Origin: Rheinheimera sp.
GTDB lineage: Bacteria; Pseudomonadota; Gammaproteobacteria; Enterobacterales; Alteromonadaceae
DNA length: 12,119 bases
Assembly (NCBI RefSeq): GCF_020217005.1
Contig: NZ_JAIWOI010000366.1
Location: forward strand, 1-12,119
Direction: 5' to 3'
Shown here: one piece after another, positions 1-7,469 of the stretch
How positions within the stretch are numbered: position 1 is the first letter of the stretch
How the letters are laid out: every line of letters starts with the position of its first letter
Translations under genes and position numbers: made by a program
The notes under the pieces: generated by a model
Told to the model about the DNA's origin: nothing
Seen by the model: only the letters and a program-made list of their open reading frames with translations
Databases searched by the model: none

Positions 1-666
1 GGTTTGGAGAAGCTATATCAGTTCTGTGAAACAGCCCGTGAGCTTCTGGACAGTTACAATATAGGCAGGGTGATAGCCCGTCCTTTTCTGGGGACTGAAG
101 CAACAAATTATGCCCGTACTGGTAACAGAAAAGATTATTCAGTTTTACCTCCTGCTCCGACTGTGCTGGATACCCTGAGTCAGTCAGGTGGCATAGTCAT
201 TAGCATTGGTAAAATTGCTGATATTTATGCGCATCAGGGCATCAGCAAAGAAGTCAAAGCTACAGGTCTAGCAGCTTTAGTGGATAAGACACTAGCCGAA
301 ATGGCAATAGCGCCAGAGCGCAGTATAGTGTTCACTAATCTGGTCGACTTTGATCAAAACTATGGTCACAGGCGTGACCCTATAGGTTATGGTGAAGCGC
401 TGGAATACTTTGATACCAGACTACCGGAGATTATGGCTGCCCTGGATGACGATGCTGTTTTACTGTTAACAGCGGACCATGGTTGTGACCCTACCTGGCC
501 AGGCACTGAACATACCCGTGAATATGTGCCTGTGCTGTTTTATGGCAAAAATCGTACAGCCAAAGATTTAGGCGAAAGAGCAAGTTTCGCTGATATGGGC
601 CAGACTCTGGCCGACTATTTTGATTTAGCGGCCATGCCTTATGGCCAGTCCTTTTTAGCTTCATAA
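1..666 (+). CDS. deoB: Phosphopentomutase, C-terminal part (5' end outside the window)
   Basis: DeoB interconverts ribose-1-phosphate or deoxyribose-1-phosphate with the 5-phosphate, linking nucleoside phosphorolysis to sugar catabolism in the cytoplasm. The frame is open from base 1 and about 221 residues are present; compared from memory with the roughly 407-residue E. coli enzyme, the first 180 or so residues are missing, so the TTG at position 4 is an internal Leu and not a start. The metal-binding C-terminal half of this alkaline-phosphatase-superfamily fold is intact: Asp at 352-354 and His at 367-369 in the [10 protein letters not shown] motif, then Asp-His at 475-480 and His at 511-513 in the [10 protein letters not shown]...EHTRE stretch. 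The catalytic Thr lies in the missing part. Only 13 nt separate it from deoD, so the two are almost certainly co-transcribed. Identification is very secure. Confidence 0.97.
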   Translation, partial: GLEKLYQFCETARELLDSYNIGRVIARPFLGTEATNYARTGNRKDYSVLPPAPTVLDTLSQSGGIVISIGKIADIYAHQGISKEVKATGLAALVDKTLAEMAIAPERSIVFTNLVDFDQNYGHRRDPIGYGEALEYFDTRLPEIMAALDDDAVLLLTADHGCDPTWPGTEHTREYVPVLFYGKNRTAKDLGERASFADMGQTLADYFDLAAMPYGQSFLAS

Positions 667-679
667 TTTAGAGTAACTC

Positions 680-1384
680 ATGGCAACTCCTCATATTAAT
701 GCGCCAGAAGGCGCTTTTGCAGACACCGTATTAATGCCTGGCGATCCGCTGCGCGCTAAGCATATTGCTGACACCTTTTTACAGGACGTTGTCTGTGTTA
801 ACACAGTACGTAATATGTTTGGTTACACTGGTACTTATCAGGGCAAAAAGGTCAGCGTATTAGGCTCTGGTATGGGCATCCCTTCTATGTCTATTTATGC
901 CACTGAATTGGTGAAGTTTTATGGTGTAAAAAACATTATCCGTATTGGTTCCTGTGGTGGTTTGCCGCTAGATGTCAAAGTTCGTGATGTTGTGATCGCT
1001 ATGGGCGCCAGCACCGACTCTAATGTCAATCGCAACCGTCTGGGCGGCAATCTGGATTTTGCGGCTTTGGCTGATTTCGGTTTACTGGAGCGTGCAGTAG
1101 CTGCCGGTCGTGCAAAAAACATTGATGTCAAAGTGGGAAACTTATTTACTTCAGATTTGTTCTACAACCCGGATCCAACCTTATTTGATCGCCTGGAAAA
1201 ATACGGTGTATTGGGTGTTGAAATGGAAGCCGCTGGTTTATACGGCGTAGCCGCAGAGTTTGGCATTAAAGCGCTCGCTATTATGACGGTCAGCGACCAT
1301 ATTCGTACCGGCGAAGCTTTAAGTGCTGATTTACGTCAGACCTCTTTTAACGAGATGGTTGAAATCGCATTAGCCCTGGTTTAA
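680..1384 (+). CDS. deoD: Purine-nucleoside phosphorylase, DeoD type
   Basis: This cytoplasmic enzyme cleaves purine (deoxy)nucleosides with phosphate to free base plus (deoxy)ribose-1-phosphate, the substrate of the DeoB encoded just upstream. The 234-residue product follows E. coli DeoD (about 239 residues) almost throughout and is slightly shorter at the C-terminus. Visible active-site elements are His5 near the N-terminus (MATPHIN), the phosphate site GDPLRA (21-26) with Arg25, Arg44, Arg88 and Ser91 (RIGSCGG), the ribose/base motif VEMEAAG (180-186), and the catalytic Asp206 (SDHIRT) with Arg219. The ATG at 680 is preceded by GAG at 670-672 with 6 nt spacing. It overlaps no neighbour, and the next gene's Shine-Dalgarno sequence overlaps its stop codon. 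It is the hexameric, broad-specificity bacterial type, not the trimeric human-like type. Confidence 0.98.
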   Translation: MATPHINAPEGAFADTVLMPGDPLRAKHIADTFLQDVVCVNTVRNMFGYTGTYQGKKVSVLGSGMGIPSMSIYATELVKFYGVKNIIRIGSCGGLPLDVKVRDVVIAMGASTDSNVNRNRLGGNLDFAALADFGLLERAVAAGRAKNIDVKVGNLFTSDLFYNPDPTLFDRLEKYGVLGVEMEAAGLYGVAAEFGIKALAIMTVSDHIRTGEALSADLRQTSFNEMVEIALALV

Positions 1385-1393
1385 GGAACAGTT

Positions 1394-1867
1394 ATGTCAC
1401 TAACCAGCAACAAAATGTTCTACGTGTCATGGGAAGCTTTTCACAGAGCGACCAAAGAGTTAGCGAAAGGCTTATTAAACCGCAATTTTGACAGCATAGT
1501 TGCAGTCAGTCGCGGTGGTTTAGTGCCTGCCGCAATTCTGGCGCGCGAATTAAATATTCGAGTGGTAGACAGTATTTGTGTCTCCAGCTACGACCATGAT
1601 CAACAACGTGAATTAAAAGTGCTGAAAGACGCCGCTTTAGCGGACAGCCCACGTTTGCTGATAGTGGATGATTTAGTGGACACGGGTGAAACAGCAAAAG
1701 CTTTACGTGAACATTTTCCAACCGCTTGTTTTGTCACCGTTTACGCCAAACCTCAGGGCAAACCTTTAGTGGATCATTATGTGACTGATATAGAGCAGGA
1801 CACCTGGATTCAACTACCATGGGATATGGAGCTGGCTTATAGCACTCCACTGGCTGAGCAGAAGTAA
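1394..1867 (+). CDS. gpt: Xanthine-guanine phosphoribosyltransferase
   Basis: Gpt joins guanine, xanthine and, less well, hypoxanthine to PRPP to give the 5'-nucleotides. The 157-residue protein matches E. coli Gpt (152 residues) nearly collinearly. Key elements are SRGGLVP (39-45), SSYDHD (64-69) with the RELKVLK run after it, the PRPP-binding loop LLIVDDLVDTGETA (88-101), Lys119 in YAKP, which contacts the purine O6 in this family, and the purine-stacking segment WIQLPWD (138-144). AAGGA at 1383-1387 overlaps the deoD stop and fits the ATG at 1394; the in-frame ATG at 1415 has no such site. Being the last gene of deoB-deoD-gpt, it would recapture bases released by DeoD. A 12-bp stem-loop follows it. 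Confidence 0.97.
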   Translation: MSLTSNKMFYVSWEAFHRATKELAKGLLNRNFDSIVAVSRGGLVPAAILARELNIRVVDSICVSSYDHDQQRELKVLKDAALADSPRLLIVDDLVDTGETAKALREHFPTACFVTVYAKPQGKPLVDHYVTDIEQDTWIQLPWDMELAYSTPLAEQK

Positions 1868-1870
1868 TCC

Positions 1871-1917
1871 AATTGAGGGCAGAGTAGAGTGAAAATATCT
1901 TTATTCTGCCCTCAATT
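1871..1917. terminator. Stem-loop between converging gpt and the EEP gene
   Basis: AATTGAGGGCAG at 1871-1882 is perfectly complementary to CTGCCCTCAATT at 1906-1917, with 3 further possible pairs (one mismatch) inside. It begins 4 nt after the gpt stop and lies 16 nt beyond the stop of the converging minus-strand gene. The following T-run on the + strand is weak (TTTGTCGTTT) and there is none on the - strand, so termination is likely but not textbook. Confidence 0.6.
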
Positions 1918-1932
1918 TGTCGTTTCAGTGTA

Positions 1933-3117
1933 TCACTTAGTAAGCTTCAACTTTACCCACACCAGACGATGATCAGAGCTTGCAGCACGATCTGCGACCA
2001 GTTCATAAAATGGCTGTCCTTTTGCTGGCCAAAATACACCGCTGGATATCACTTTAAAGCCTTGTTTGGACGGTAAGACATAATCAGCTCTCATCCGCCA
2101 TCCTGCTGTATGAGTTGCAGCATAAGGACTGTCAGGGCTATGAGCTTTAGCGCCGCTACTTTGTGGCGTAAAACTGCTATTAACCCGCGGATGCATCAGT
2201 AAGTTACCAATCCCTTCTTTATACGCATTGCCTTCCACAGGTGAAGAGTTTAAGTCTCCAAGGATCACAAAGCTTTTGTCTTCTGCCAAACCACCTTTTT
2301 GACCTTTGTCATCATAGATGTAACTGGCTTTGTCCGGGCTTAGATAATCAGTCCAAAACCGCACTTCATCATGGTTGCGTTTACCGTTTCTGTCTTCCTC
2401 ACCATCAAAGACTGGTGGAGTAGGGTGACTTATCAGTACATGGACTGGTTTCTTATTGATCAACACCGGCACATCCCAATGGGCTTTAGACGACAGAGGG
2501 AGTAACTGCCAGGCTTCAGGACTGTACCAGGGGGAACCGTCTGCTTTAGTAGTTTGCAAAGCACCTGGCATATCTTTCCATTTAAAATGCTGAAAGGTTC
2601 TGACTTTGTTGGTATTAATGGGGTATTTAGACAATAACATCATGCCGTACTGACCTGGATACTGACCAAAGCCCCAGGCGTCGGACCCTTTATTCGTTAA
2701 CTGGCCATCGTTGTCTAAATCAAAACCGCTGGGTTGCCCTGTGTTTACTGTGCCGTAATAGAAGTACGGGTAATCAATGGTTTTGCCATCAGCATTTTGC
2801 GCTTTGTTTAAAAAATTACGGATAAATAACTGTACCCCGGCTTTAGGGTCTTCGATGTAATCAAATTCGTTTAGCAGCAAAATATCAGGTTGAGTTTGTT
2901 GCACTATAGCGGCGATGTTTTTGATTTGTGGATGTTTACCTTCCGCAAGCAGGGAGCTCAATACCTGCGGTCCACCTTGTGCTCCTCTTTCCAGATAATT
3001 CTCGGACTCCATACTGACATTAAAAGTGGCGATGGTCAGTGTTTGATCTTTTGCCATAGCTAACCCACTGAATGAGAAAAAAGATGTGACTAAAATAGAT
3101 GAAAAAATATGATTCAT
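1933..3117 (-). CDS. Secreted endonuclease/exonuclease/phosphatase (EEP) family protein
   Basis: The 394-residue product begins with a typical signal peptide: a short polar start, a hydrophobic core to about residue 20, and a probable cleavage after LAMA (22), so it should act in the periplasm or outside. The rest carries the EEP (DNase I/exonuclease III-like) metal-phosphoesterase motifs in order: ATFN with Asn33, QPDILLLNEFDY with Glu84, LLSKYPI (161-167), the catalytic-type His231 in SHPTPP, GDLNSSP with Asp288 and Asn290, RADYVLPS with Asp345, and the terminal SSDHRLVWV with Asp382-His383. All expected catalytic positions are present, so it is probably active. The substrate (DNA, RNA, nucleotide, lipid or sugar phosphate) cannot be read from the sequence. 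A DLDNDG loop (133-138) could bind calcium. A stop codon lies just upstream in frame, so ATG 3117 is the first possible start, although it has no good Shine-Dalgarno sequence. It is divergent from the TonB-dependent receptor and sits among nucleoside genes, which favours a nucleic-acid or nucleotide substrate by inference. Confidence 0.88.
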   Translation of the reverse strand: MNHIFSSILVTSFFSFSGLAMAKDQTLTIATFNVSMESENYLERGAQGGPQVLSSLLAEGKHPQIKNIAAIVQQTQPDILLLNEFDYIEDPKAGVQLFIRNFLNKAQNADGKTIDYPYFYYGTVNTGQPSGFDLDNDGQLTNKGSDAWGFGQYPGQYGMMLLSKYPINTNKVRTFQHFKWKDMPGALQTTKADGSPWYSPEAWQLLPLSSKAHWDVPVLINKKPVHVLISHPTPPVFDGEEDRNGKRNHDEVRFWTDYLSPDKASYIYDDKGQKGGLAEDKSFVILGDLNSSPVEGNAYKEGIGNLLMHPRVNSSFTPQSSGAKAHSPDSPYAATHTAGWRMRADYVLPSKQGFKVISSGVFWPAKGQPFYELVADRAASSDHRLVWVKLKLTK

Positions 3118-3157
3118 ATGTTGTTAACCGATTCATTGGTTCCGCAAGCATATCCTG

Positions 3158-3190
3158 AATCAGCGCTAAAACCCAGTTTACGCGCTGATT
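3158..3190. repeat. Long inverted repeat (hairpin) in the divergent intergenic region
   Basis: AATCAGCGCTAAA at 3158-3170 pairs with TTTA (3177-3180) and GCGCTGATT (3182-3190), giving 13 bp with one bulged C (3181) and a 6-nt loop. It lies 41 nt upstream of the EEP start codon and 261 nt upstream of the receptor start. On the + strand it is followed by a T-rich stretch (TTTGCTTT), so it could stop rightward antisense reading; on the - strand it would form in the 5' leader of the EEP mRNA or serve as an operator. Confidence 0.55.
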
Positions 3191-3319
3191 TTGCTTTCAG
3201 ATAAGTTATTCAGTGCTCAATAGAAAATGCTGGTGATTAAGCGCAGCAAATGTACGATTTTTAAAGCTCATATGTTACACTTGCGTGACAAATCAGACCT
3301 GACAACCAAAGTTGATGTT

Positions 3320-3335
3320 AGTTCAACGGTGAACT
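3320..3335. promoter_or_regulatory. Candidate LacI-type operator upstream of the TonB receptor
   Basis: AGTTCAACGGTGAACT is a 16-bp palindrome with perfect 6-bp arms and a central CG, with only one mismatched pair (A3326/G3329). Length and central CG are typical of operators of the LacI/PurR/CytR family. It lies about 115 nt upstream of the receptor start. The regulator is not in the window, so the family assignment is inference. Confidence 0.4.
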
Positions 3336-3401
3336 GGTTTGATGTAAGAAAAACGTAATAAAAGTTAGTTATAGTTGTCGCCCAATTTGGAAGCAGGAAG
3401 T

Positions 3402-3418
3402 TTTCAGCTTGGCTGAAA
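3402..3418 (+). repeat. Small hairpin in the receptor 5' leader
   Basis: TTTCAGC (3402-3408) and GCTGAAA (3412-3418) form a perfect 7-bp stem with a 3-nt loop. It ends 19 nt before the receptor Shine-Dalgarno sequence at 3438. It has no T-run, so it is not a terminator; it could be an operator or an mRNA-stability element. Confidence 0.4.
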
Positions 3419-3451
3419 CATAAAATTTACAACTACCAGGTGAAAAACGAT

Positions 3452-6400
3452 ATGAAAATTAAACATATTGCCTTAGCAGTGGCGTTAGCCATGGGCTCAG
3501 GTGCTGTACTTGCTGACACGTCTTCTGCGATTCGCGGAAAAATTACCACACCTGAAGGCACTGCTGCTGCAGGTACCAAAATCATCATTACTCACGTTCC
3601 CTCAGGTACTACCCGTCAGGTCGTTACTAATGAATCCGGTAGTTTTGTTGCGTCAGGCTTGCGTGTAGGCGGTCCATATACTGTTGTAGTGGACTCAGAT
3701 ACATATGCGGATGAAACCTTAAATAATATTTTTCTGCAGTTAGGTGAGAATTATCAGATCAACGAAGCTCTGAAATCAGAATCTGTAGAGCGTATCGCAG
3801 TTACCGGAGCGGTAATAGCTGCAACAAACACAGGTAGCAGCAGTTATTTTGGCGCTGACCAAATCGCGAAGGCTCCTAGTTTCAACCGCGATATAAAAGA
3901 TATAGTCCGTAACAATCCATTGGCTGTAGTGGACGGCAATAATGGCGCTATGAGCGTAGCGGGTTCGAACCCTAAATTTAACAGCATCAGCGTTGACGGC
4001 ATCGAGCAAAACGATGCTTTTGGCTTGAACGTAAATGGTTATCCAACCACCCGTTCGCCAATTTCTTTGGACGCTATTGATCAAATTACCATTGATACTT
4101 CTCCTTTCCACGCTAAAGACAGCGGTTTTCAGGGCGCAAAGGTCAATGCTGTAACTAAGTCTGGAACAAATGAAACTTTTGGTAGTGTGTTCTATGAAAC
4201 TCAGAATGATGGTATGGCTGGCACTCCAAAAGATTCTGGTGTTGAAAAACCTCTGAAATTTGATGAAACCACTTATGGTGCTACTTTGGGTGGTGCTTTT
4301 GTTGAAGATAAACTGTTTTATTTCATCTCTTACGATTATTACGAAGCAGATACTCCACTTGAATGGGGTCCTGCTGGTAGCGGTGCGTCTAACGAAACTA
4401 CCGCCACTCTAGCTGATTATCAAGAAATTCAGCGCATCGCACGTGATGTTTATAACATAGATGCCGGTACATGGGATGCGTCTCCTGTGACCGATGACGA
4501 GAAGTTATTACTAAAGTTAGATTGGAACATGAACGACCAGCATCGTGCTGCGTTCACTTACCAATTCACTAAAGGTAACCGTACCTCTAACATGACTAGC
4601 GGTAGTGGTGAGCTACGTTTATCTTCTCACTGGTACAACCGTGTTGAGGAGTTAAATAACTATGCACTTAAATTGTATTCAGACTGGACCCCTGAGTTTT
4701 CAACTCAATTCAGTGTGGCGTACATGGATAACCCGACTACGCAAAAATCATTTGGCGAGTATGGCGATGTGACAATCGACCGTGCAAGCGCTTTAGGTGA
4801 TATTGCAATGGGATCTGATTTAAACCGTCATTCAAATGAACTGGATAAGAGTACTTTGATATTGGCTATGGATGCTGACTATCTGTATGAAGATCATAGT
4901 ATCGCTTTCGGTTATCAGTTTAAAAAATTAGATATCTACAACCTATTTTTACGTAACACCAAAGGCGTTTACGTATTTAGTAGCATCGCAGATTTTGAAA
5001 ATCGTAAAGCAAATCGCATCGAATATACCAATGCAACTAGTTTAAATCCAGTTGATGCCGCTGCGGCTTTTGGACGCAATGAACATGCTTTGTATGTGCA
5101 TGATGAATGGGCTGTTCGCGACGATTTAACTTTAGATATGGGTGTGCGTTATGAGCGATTAGGCTCCGATGATACTCCAAAAGAAAACCCAGCCAGTTTG
5201 TTGCGCACAGGCTATAACAATACCGAAAATCTGGATGGTATTGATATTATTCTGCCTCGTTTCGCCTTTAAATGGGATGCCACTTTAGACCTGACTATTC
5301 GCGGTGGTTTAGGCCGTTTCTCTGGTGGTCAGCCTACAGTGTGGGTGTCAAACTCCTACTCAAACCCTGGTATTGGAGTTAATACTGTGGTTGCCGATAG
5401 CCGAACCAACACAGCTGCTTTGACAGGTGTAAATATTGTTGATATTCCTCAACAATTATTAACTGCGGTTCAGACTGCCACAGGTACTACCCAGGAAACT
5501 AACTTAGTCGATCCAAACTTCAAGCTGCCTTCAGACTGGCGTGCTCAGCTTGCTGCAGATTATACCTTCGCTATCCCAGGTTTAGGTGAAGATTATGTTT
5601 GGACTACTGAGTATCTGTACAAGAAAGAGCGTGACTCAGCATTTTGGGTTGATGCGAGTCTTACTGAGGCAGATATCGCTGGTACAACTGCAGACGGTGG
5701 TCGTCTGATTTACAATGATGCCGATGGCGCAAATAAAGACTACATGTTGACTAACGCTTCTGAGTCTGGTCGTGCCAAGGTTATTAGTACAGCTTTAAGT
5801 AAAGCTTATGACAACGGCGTTTACTTCACTGCTTCTTACACTAATCAGGACATAACTGAAGCTCACTCAGCAAGCAGCACAACGGCAAGTAGCAGCTACG
5901 GTTTAAATATAAACATTAACCGTAACGAATCATTACTGGGCCGTTCAGTCTATGAAACAGAGCACAGATTTGTATTAAATCTGGGATATGACCATGAATT
6001 TGTTCCTGGTTACAACACCAGCTTCAATATCTTCTTTGAACGTCGTTCAGGTAAACCTATTACCTATTACATGGACGGCGCTGACTTAGATGGCAACGTA
6101 ACTGCATTGGGCGACCCATATGGCTTGTTGAGTCCAGGTACTACTGGTGACTCCTTCTTACCATATATTCCAACAATGACAGATGCTAATGTGATCTGGG
6201 CACCTAGTTACAATGGTACTACCGTAATTAAAACAGCTGAGCAAAATAAAGCTGAATTCTTTAGTCTGATTGAGTCTCTGGGGTTAACCCAGTACCAGGG
6301 TACTTATTTGCCTAAAGGTGTAAGTACAACTCCTTGGGTAACGACTATGGACTTAAGTGTTCGTCAAGAAATCCCTGGTTTCATGGAAGGTCATAAAGGT

Positions 6401-6649
6401 ACTTTCTACGTGACAGTGGATAACTTCCTGAATTTGCTGGATAGCAGCAAAGGTAAAGTCTATGGCGACGATTTTGGTTCTATCGAGCTGGTTGACTTCA
6501 CTATAGATCCTACTTCGAAGAAGTATATCTACGGTGGCTCTCGTGCAGCCAGCTCTGATGGTACTCGCGCAGCGGGAGCGTTATGGGATGATTTCTATGG
6601 CCAAGAGTCTGCCTGGCGCTTAAAAGTGGGTGTGAACTACCGCTTCTAA
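3452..6649 (+). CDS. TonB-dependent receptor, Oar-like, with N-terminal carboxypeptidase-regulatory-like domain
   Basis: This is an outer-membrane active-transport receptor driven by TonB-ExbB-ExbD. The open frame extends back to a GTG at 3440, but that GTG is part of the Shine-Dalgarno sequence AGGTGA (3438-3443), which is spaced 8 nt from ATG 3452; the latter start gives 1065 residues and a clean signal peptide cut after AVLA (21). In order: a carboxypeptidase-regulatory-like beta-sandwich (about 26-105, from AIRGKITTPEG), a TonB-box-like segment VERIAVTG (112-119), the plug (about 125-240, with FNRDIKDIVRNNP, SVDGIEQNDAFG and VTKSGTNE), and a long barrel ending in the canonical terminal Phe (LKVGVNYRF). 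The size and extra N-terminal domain match Oar-type receptors of Alteromonadales. The substrate is not known; neighbours suggest nucleosides, nucleotides or nucleic-acid fragments, but this is inference only. It is followed directly by its own terminator, so it is probably monocistronic. Confidence 0.95.
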   Translation: MKIKHIALAVALAMGSGAVLADTSSAIRGKITTPEGTAAAGTKIIITHVPSGTTRQVVTNESGSFVASGLRVGGPYTVVVDSDTYADETLNNIFLQLGENYQINEALKSESVERIAVTGAVIAATNTGSSSYFGADQIAKAPSFNRDIKDIVRNNPLAVVDGNNGAMSVAGSNPKFNSISVDGIEQNDAFGLNVNGYPTTRSPISLDAIDQITIDTSPFHAKDSGFQGAKVNAVTKSGTNETFGSVFYETQNDGMAGTPKDSGVEKPLKFDETTYGATLGGAFVEDKLFYFISYDYYEADTPLEWGPAGSGASNETTATLADYQEIQRIARDVYNIDAGTWDASPVTDDEKLLLKLDWNMNDQHRAAFTYQFTKGNRTSNMTSGSGELRLSSHWYNRVEELNNYALKLYSDWTPEFSTQFSVAYMDNPTTQKSFGEYGDVTIDRASALGDIAMGSDLNRHSNELDKSTLILAMDADYLYEDHSIAFGYQFKKLDIYNLFLRNTKGVYVFSSIADFENRKANRIEYTNATSLNPVDAAAAFGRNEHALYVHDEWAVRDDLTLDMGVRYERLGSDDTPKENPASLLRTGYNNTENLDGIDIILPRFAFKWDATLDLTIRGGLGRFSGGQPTVWVSNSYSNPGIGVNTVVADSRTNTAALTGVNIVDIPQQLLTAVQTATGTTQETNLVDPNFKLPSDWRAQLAADYTFAIPGLGEDYVWTTEYLYKKERDSAFWVDASLTEADIAGTTADGGRLIYNDADGANKDYMLTNASESGRAKVISTALSKAYDNGVYFTASYTNQDITEAHSASSTTASSSYGLNININRNESLLGRSVYETEHRFVLNLGYDHEFVPGYNTSFNIFFERRSGKPITYYMDGADLDGNVTALGDPYGLLSPGTTGDSFLPYIPTMTDANVIWAPSYNGTTVIKTAEQNKAEFFSLIESLGLTQYQGTYLPKGVSTTPWVTTMDLSVRQEIPGFMEGHKGTFYVTVDNFLNLLDSSKGKVYGDDFGSIELVDFTIDPTSKKYIYGGSRAASSDGTRAAGALWDDFYGQESAWRLKVGVNYRF

Positions 6650-6674
6650 TCTGATGGTGTAATACCTGAAACTT

Positions 6675-6704
6675 AAAAATGCCGGTGCAATACCGGCATT
6701 TTTT
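6675..6704 (+). terminator. Rho-independent terminator of the TonB receptor gene
   Basis: AAAAATGCCGGT (6675-6686) and ACCGGCATTTTT (6692-6703) form a perfect 12-bp stem with a 5-nt loop (GCAAT) and a six-T run. The A-run on the left arm would allow it to work on both strands. Confidence 0.93.
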
Positions 6705-6705
6705 A

Positions 6706-6734
6706 TTTATACAAAAGTTAAAATCCGCGATAAT
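6706..6734 (+). promoter_or_regulatory. Probable promoter of udk
   Basis: TTTATA (6706-6711), a 17-nt spacer and GATAAT (6729-6734) match 4 of 6 and 5 of 6 sigma-70 positions. Transcription would begin near 6741, leaving about 28 nt before the GTG at 6769 but only about 10 before the TTG at 6751. Confidence 0.45.
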
Positions 6735-6768
6735 GCATTAAGTTAAGATTTTGAATAGAAGTGACACT

Positions 6769-7401
6769 GTGCCTAAAAGTACCATTATTGCTATTGCCGG
6801 CGCCTCGGCCTCTGGTAAAAGTTTGTTTGCATCCACTGTCTATCAGGAATTGGTAGCTGAATTAGGTGGTGAACGTATTGCTGTATTGGCTGAAGATGCG
6901 TATTACCGTGATCAGGCACACTTGTCGTTTGATCAGCGTACTCTGACCAACTATGACCATCCGGCAGCTTTTGAACATGAACTGCTGGCGTCCCATTTGC
7001 AGCAGTTAAAAGATGGCAAAGCGGTCTCTATGCCGCAATATTGCTACAAAACCCATACCCGCAAGGCTGAAACTATCACTGTGCATCCAGCTAAAGTAGT
7101 GCTGGTTGAAGGTATTTTGCTACTGACCGACGATAAATTAAGGCAACAATTTAATATTACAGTCTTTATGGATACGCCTTTGGATGTGTGTTTATTGCGC
7201 CGCATCAAGCGTGATATGGAAGACAGAGGCCGTAGTTTAAGTTCCATTACTGAGCAATACGAAAACTATGTTCGCCCAGCGTTTTTTGAGTTCATTAATC
7301 CGTCCAAGCAATATGCCGATTTAGTGGTGACACGCGGCGGCAAAAATGAAATTGCTATCGACATTATCAAAACCAAGATACGCCAGTTATTACAAGAGTA
7401 A
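6769..7401 (+). CDS. udk: Uridine/cytidine kinase
   Basis: Udk phosphorylates uridine and cytidine to UMP and CMP with ATP or GTP, trapping imported pyrimidine nucleosides in the cytoplasm. The product matches E. coli Udk (213 residues) from end to end. With the GTG start (210 residues): P-loop GASASGKS (11-18), EDAYYRD (42-48), NYDHP (61-65), HTR (96-98), VEGILLL (113-119) and RRIKRD (144-149) followed by the RGR lid. The frame also permits TTG 6751 (216 residues); GTG 6769 is preferred because AGAAG lies at 6757-6761 with 7-nt spacing and the probable promoter leaves too short a leader for TTG. It is separated by terminators from the receptor gene and from nupC, so it seems to be its own transcription unit. 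Function is secure; the start is less so. Confidence 0.95.
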   Translation: MPKSTIIAIAGASASGKSLFASTVYQELVAELGGERIAVLAEDAYYRDQAHLSFDQRTLTNYDHPAAFEHELLASHLQQLKDGKAVSMPQYCYKTHTRKAETITVHPAKVVLVEGILLLTDDKLRQQFNITVFMDTPLDVCLLRRIKRDMEDRGRSLSSITEQYENYVRPAFFEFINPSKQYADLVVTRGGKNEIAIDIIKTKIRQLLQE

Positions 7402-7420
7402 ACCTATTCTGATCTATCAG

Positions 7421-7457
7421 AGAACCACAGCCAAAACGTGGCTTAGGCTGTGGTTTT
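7421..7457 (+). terminator. Rho-independent terminator of udk
   Basis: AACCACAGCC (7423-7432) pairs perfectly with GGCTGTGGTT (7446-7455), extended by a G-U and an A-T pair. The loop is 13 nt and contains a second GGCT copy that could compete for pairing. A short T-run (TTTTCCT) follows. Confidence 0.75.
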
Positions 7458-7469
7458 CCTCCTCCCCAC

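Larger units (their letters stand above)
3118..3451. promoter_or_regulatory. Divergent intergenic region between the EEP gene and the TonB receptor
   Basis: This 334-nt gap must hold the promoters of both flanking genes. No convincing pair of -35 and -10 boxes was found; TATAGT at 3370-3375 is a possible -10 for the receptor, but lacks a good -35, which would suit an activated promoter. The region contains the long hairpin at 3158-3190, an imperfect 18-bp dyad TGTTAC-N6-GTGACA at 3273-3290, a 16-bp near-palindrome at 3320-3335 and a small hairpin at 3402-3418. No coding frame in it is credible. Confidence 0.6.

Noticed and set aside
919..1131. Minus-strand frames inside deoD, gpt, the receptor, udk, nupC, the oxygenase and the chemoreceptor
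   Set aside because: All are shadows of well-identified genes on the opposite strand, without motifs or ribosome-binding sites.
3273..3290. CRP or TyrR-like site TGTTAC-N6-GTGACA
   Set aside because: The half-sites are imperfect and match neither consensus well; mentioned only as an imperfect dyad.
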